A stretch of 64,000 nt of DNA from Pithys albifrons albifrons (taxonomy: Eukaryota > Chordata > Aves > Passeriformes > Thamnophilidae): contig NC_092463.1 of NCBI RefSeq assembly GCF_047495875.1, positions 5,207,557 to 5,271,556 of the forward strand, written 5' to 3'. Position 1 is the first letter of the stretch. The number at the start of each line of letters is the position of its first letter. The position numbers and the translations under genes were made by a program. The notes beneath the pieces were generated by a model that made no database searches, was not told the DNA's origin, and was given only the letters and a program-made list of their open reading frames with translations. Below are positions 59,837 to 64,000 of the stretch, in pieces.

Positions 59837-61680
59837 AACAGCATGCAAATCATTATCAGAATTTTTAGGTGCCTGATGGCTCCAACAACCTGGCTAGGAC
59901 TGCATAAGTCATCACTGAAAAAGGAATTGGGTTCTTTAGTTCTTCATCCTACCTGATCTACCCAGCCAACAGTCAAGAATTTACCGAAAACAACTGCTCA
60001 GAGCTGACTGTGGCTGAGGGAGAAGGACACATGGCTAGAAGATGATTTTCTCTTCCCAAGATGTGTGTCCAGATTGGGATAAACACATGACCTGCTGAAT
60101 AGGCCTGTCTCTGTTCTTTGTGAAACAGCTCTGAAGATTTTAATCACCTCTAAGTTGGGTGTCTAGTGTAAGGCATGCAGCTTGTAGATGGATAAAATTA
60201 GATAAAGCAAAACTTCCACGTAGACACTGCCACAAGTTTTACCCTGTGTTTTTAAATAGTTTTATATAAATAACACTGGGGAATGACACAACCCAGGTCT
60301 GCAAGACATTAGCACTCTCTGGCATGCTGTACATTTCACACGGAATGCTGTGAGCAGCAGGGAAAAGGCCAAGCCAGACCTTCGGATCTAAGCCTGCTCA
60401 AGTTTCGGAAAAATCTGGAGGAGGATCTGAAGTTTCCTTCTCATCTCTATCTTTACAAGGAGCCAAACCACCTTGCCCAGCATTTCTCTAACTATTTCAA
60501 TCCAGCTGCTATAGTTCTGGGTCCACCTTGGCTCCGGACAGGTTCCAGATGAGTCATTCTGATCTCTTGCTGCTCCATGAATATGCAAGCCACACTGGTT
60601 GTGCAGGGATTTCCTAGACCTTGGCTTATGTAGGTTCTGTAGAGCCACCTTGAATTAAACAGAAAACTACATGGCCTCGAGTATAGAACAGATATGGTGT
60701 AAAATGGCCATACAATGTCAGCATCTGCTGGGGAGATGCTGCATGGAGGGAATGGCCACCTGATCAGATGCTGCTGTATCACTGTGCCTTCCTTAGCCAC
60801 CACCCTTCATCTGAGAGATGGTAACTGCATCTTTCACCTGTCCTCTGCACAAGTAAAACATGTATATTTAAGCTGCTGCCATGAATTCATTTCACTTTTC
60901 AGGCAGGGGACTGAGAGCGTGTGATCACTACAAGTGCTTGAACACAGGGCAGTATCTCCTGAGGCTGCTGAGCCAGCAGCACACACCCTAACTAAGCCCT
61001 TGGAGGACCCAAGTGATGCCCACTTTATTCCCAACTTTTTGTATGCACCATGGACCTGTGGACAGCACATGGAAGGTTTTATTTGTAAACCCACATGCCA
61101 GACATGGTAGGCCGTATCTCTCATACAGGTTGTGAGGAGTTGTCCCCACTCTTTCCATGGGGTCAGTTTTGCACCACCCTGAAAATCTTTCTCTCCCCAT
61201 TTTTCCTGGTGTTTTGAGGACTTTCAGCTTTTTTGACTTGCTTTGTGAGCAGTGTGGCCCCACAAACCACAAGAGATTGCACAAGCCCCGAGCATTGCAT
61301 GTGGCTGAGCTGTCCCATGTGAGAAGACTCTGATGCACAAGTGCACGTGGGTTTGCGTTTTGTACTGGTATTAGTAAATCTTCACTGAGGAATCTCATAT
61401 TTTTCCCAACTGCTGCAGGCTGACAGGAGGTGGGAAGGGCCTGTAAGGGAGGAAAAATTATGTTTGCCTCCTTGTGAAAGGTCTTCAAGGATTGAGGGGG
61501 AATACATGGGGGAGGCGAGTGGTTGTGATGCAGCTGGAGTCTGCCCAGGTGAGGAGACAGGACAGGTTTGCTGATTTATTGGGGTCTGAGTGCAAGGTTT
61601 GCAACGCTGGTGCTGTGCCATAGGCAAGAAACCTCATAGCCCTGGGCTGCTGTGCTGGCAGGTGTGTCAGGTAACACCTA

Positions 61681-61757
61681 CACACACCAATGCACACTCA
61701 CACACACACACACCCCCACACCCACACCCACACCCACACACACACACACACACAGAC
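61681..61757. repeat. (CA)n / (CACCCA)n compound microsatellite
   Basis: CA repeats interrupted by three CACCCA hexamer-like units (ACCCACACCCACACCCACAC), then CA again to about 61754. Confidence 0.92.
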
Positions 61758-62814
61758 ACTTCTTCAGCAAGGCTGTGCTGCTCATTTGAGCTCTAATGTA
61801 GAACCACAGAGGGTTTTTTTTTTTCATTTTTAGAGTCATATGGTAAAGGACTTTATGTCATAACATGACTGTCCCAAGATGCAGAGGAGATAATGTAAGA
61901 GTGACTTTGCCACCTGTCCCTGGAATTATGAAACCCAAACATAACTGTGTCTGTAGCTTTAGAGAGCACAAATAGACTGAGGAAGTACAATCTGCTTCCA
62001 CATGCTTTAAATCTAGGGCTGGCCCCGTGTTCCTCTGTGTTTAACCAGGGTCGAATCCTTCTCCTTGCTGTTTTCCTTTAATTTAATATTCCTTGCAATA
62101 GTCTGTTCCCTTTAATATGCTTAATGTAAAACATGCTGCTTTGCTGACTGTGGCAGGAGTCTCTGGCTCAGGCTACCCTGCAGTCGCCGTGCAGTCTGAT
62201 GCTGGGAAGGGTAATGACTTTGGGAAGTTTGACACTGAAATGACATATTGGGAGTATTTACTGGGCAGAGCAAGGGAGATGAATTATTTTGTTGTAAATG
62301 ATTATATCTGGTTTGGCTCAAAATGCAGAATAATGCTTGCTATTAGACTAGATGCTGGAGGACACTAATTTTTAGGCAACAAAAGTGGATCCTTTCCTAG
62401 ATGGCTACATTTACAGACATATTTGTCCTCCCTTTTAATAAAGTCAAAGCGAGTATGTCTGCCCTGTGCTGAAAGCACAGGCCTGATTCCTAAACACAGG
62501 TTTGCAACCCCAAGCAGGGTTTGTAGAGTGTAGAAGGGAGCACAACAGGATCCCCCTGGCAGGAGGGGGGCTACCCCTTGGAATCGAGTTGCAAACTGGA
62601 GACGTGGTCCCCAGGGCAGAGGTTGGCCCTGGGAAGGGCAAGCAGCATTTCCAGACCCAGCAGAATGAATTCATTCGTCATTGTCATTTTTTAATTGTTT
62701 TCTGAATTGCACTGCTGATCTTTTAATAGGGCGTGATCCAAAACATGCTGCTGTGCTGTGGGTGGCATGAGGCCCTGGTCCCCCACTGTCTCTGCACAGA
62801 CTGATGGGGGTACA

Positions 62815-63250
62815 GGCTCGGGACACACTGCCTTGTGTGTGTGGCTCGGCTTCGCGAACGAAGATTTGGGAAGGGCTGTCCCCGTGTGGGTGTGCCCTTC
62901 CAGCCTGCGCAGTGGATTTTAGGTGAGGCTCAGCGGGCGCAGAACTGGCCCCACCGTTTAAGTCCTGAGGTTCATCTGCCACCGCCGAGCGAGCTTGGAC
63001 AGCACCCGGCATTTCCCAGGAGGTTTCCCATCCAAATACTAATCCGGGGCTGACCCGTTTTAGCTGCCTTGTAAGGATATGTCAGAAATCTCCACACTTG
63101 ACTAGTGCCGAACGGGAGAAATGTCCCTGTTCCTGATGGGCAATGAATTGCAATGAAGAGACACGTCCCCTTAGGCTGTGGTTTCACAACTATATTAACA
63201 CTCTCTTAAAGACCGTCTTTCGTCTTTCCAGCTGCTCACTTCGGCCTTTT
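62815..63250. promoter_or_regulatory. CpG-retaining block containing a 5S-derived piece
   Basis: More than 20 CpGs in about 435 bases (e.g. GGCTCGGCTTCGCGAACGAA, CAGCGGGCGCAG, CACCGCCGAGCGAGC) contrast with nearly CpG-free sequence on the left. The block includes a 5S rRNA-like segment on the - strand. CpG enrichment continues less strongly to the window end. It is a candidate regulatory element or the edge of a CpG-rich region beyond the window. Confidence 0.35.
62999..63090 (-). mobile_element. 5S rRNA-derived sequence (5S pseudogene or 5S-headed SINE)
   Basis: Read on the - strand it follows vertebrate 5S rRNA from about base 33 to base 119: GCAGCTAAAACGGGTCAG for the box A region, TTAGTATTTGGATGGGAAAC, CTCCTGGGAA and GCCGGGTGCTGT at the 3' end. 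The box C core differs from 5S at only a few positions, while the 5' third is diverged or replaced. It is therefore not a functional 5S gene. 5S-derived heads are known from SINE3-type elements, including the amniote AmnSINE1 family, some copies of which became enhancers. I could not recognise the expected tRNA-like and Deu parts beyond it, so a simple 5S pseudogene is equally possible. Confidence 0.65.
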
Positions 63251-64000
63251 TTATGTCATGCTAGTGGATTAAGGAGATCATCCAGGTGATAAAACATCTC
63301 TTTTTTCTTCTTTTTCCTACTAAATGAGGCTTTCTCCCTAAACCACATCCATTCCCTGAGCAGGGCTGCGTGGCCAGGCACCCCGCAGCGAGATAGGGGA
63401 CCCAGGTGCAGCAGAGACATGAGAAACTTGCTTCAATGTCCTTTCTTTCGTAGCTATAGCAAAGCTGGGTGATCCTCAGCCATCCCTGTGAAGAGTTCAT
63501 GTGCCCAAGACGCGGATTTGCAATCGGTGGAACTGGATGTAGCCACGGTGGGAATAACGAGAGGCTGCACGGCCGAGTGGACACCTGCAGTATCAGTCCT
63601 GAGGTGGGATGGCAGCCCTGCAGCATCCCAGAAAAGAGAAGATGAGCTTAAGGGTCACACAAGGCTTTTGGTTAATACGAAACCCCTCTTACTGCCTTTT
63701 GGTTTTAGACTTCTGAATGAGATCTGGTTCAGAATTTCTGATTTTCTTTCCAACAATGTGCTTCTCTTAACAACTCCTGTAACTCCACGATTCAGAGATT
63801 TAAGATATGCGCTGATATCCCTGCCAAAACTGGGTCTAGTGAGGGAAGACAGCGACTGGCAAGGACGCAAGCAGAAATTCCCAGCCTCCGAGACTGATTC
63901 CCTTTGCAGCCAGGGCAGGAGACGGTAAGAGCGCATTTGCCCAGCGGCTCCCCAGCTTCACACTGTATCAGCGTGGCTGCCATTAGCCAAAACACACGCA
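63251..64000. other. Intergenic, no gene seen
   Basis: CpG remains somewhat raised (GACGCGGATTTGCAATCGG at 63510, AGCGACTGGCAAGGACGCAA at 63851). Short frames on both strands (e.g. 63655-63936, - strand) have no recognisable domain. Confidence 0.55.

Larger units (their letters stand above)
59549..62814. other. Intergenic, no gene seen
   Basis: Unique-looking sequence apart from a small 23-bp duplication at 59.8 kb and the CA-rich microsatellite at 61.7 kb. Frames on both strands lack recognisable domains. Confidence 0.6.

Noticed and set aside
63527..63590. Possible tRNA-like stretch (GGCTGCACGGCCGAGTGG)
   Set aside because: It resembles a D-arm box A only in a few bases; I could not find a box B or a cloverleaf.
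1..64000. Bacterial-type features such as operons, CRISPR arrays or riboswitches
   Set aside because: Spliced gene, CpG island and CR1 LINEs show a vertebrate nuclear genome; no regularly spaced direct repeats of CRISPR type were seen.

Overview
This window is vertebrate nuclear DNA and almost certainly avian. It contains many fragments of CR1 LINEs in the 3'-end form typical of birds, with octamer-like tails such as ATTCTATG, and it has compact introns, very low background CpG and no Alu- or L1-like sequence. The only gene I can support is DACT1 (Dapper1/Frodo, a Dishevelled-binding regulator of Wnt and planar-polarity signalling). It lies on the + strand in the first 9.5 kb. Exon 1 begins upstream of the window. 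Exons 2 to 4, the stop codon and a 3' UTR with two candidate poly(A) signals are all present. The reading frame continues through all three splice junctions, giving 826 visible residues that end in the PDZ ligand MTTV.

Layout: 1-880 is a CpG island covering the end of exon 1 and the start of intron 1, with a GC-rich minisatellite and a strong hairpin. From 332 to 6805 the three introns hold a young CR1 end, an older CR1/L3-like LINE piece and simple repeats. From 6806 to about 9540 is the long last exon. From about 9.5 kb to the end (54 kb) I find no intact gene. In mammals and chicken the next gene beyond DACT1 is DAAM1, across a gene-poor interval, and this stretch fits that interval (inference from known synteny). 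It contains some thirteen further CR1-family fragments, densest between 36 and 48 kb and in both orientations. It also holds an ancient MIR-like SINE, a 5S-rRNA-derived piece near 63.0 kb, several micro- and minisatellites, and a possible coding relic on the - strand at 48.1-49.2 kb.

Several intervals keep far more CpG, or more homeobox-type AT-rich motifs, than their surroundings (20.2, 23.0-23.5, 25.2, 39.1, 56.1-56.3, 62.8-63.2 kb). These are the best candidates for long-range enhancers of a developmental gene, but that is inference and needs cross-species alignment. I did not find a new molecular system. The most unusual items are the 5S-derived element inside a CpG-rich block, the frameshifted coding relic and the intron-1 hairpin.
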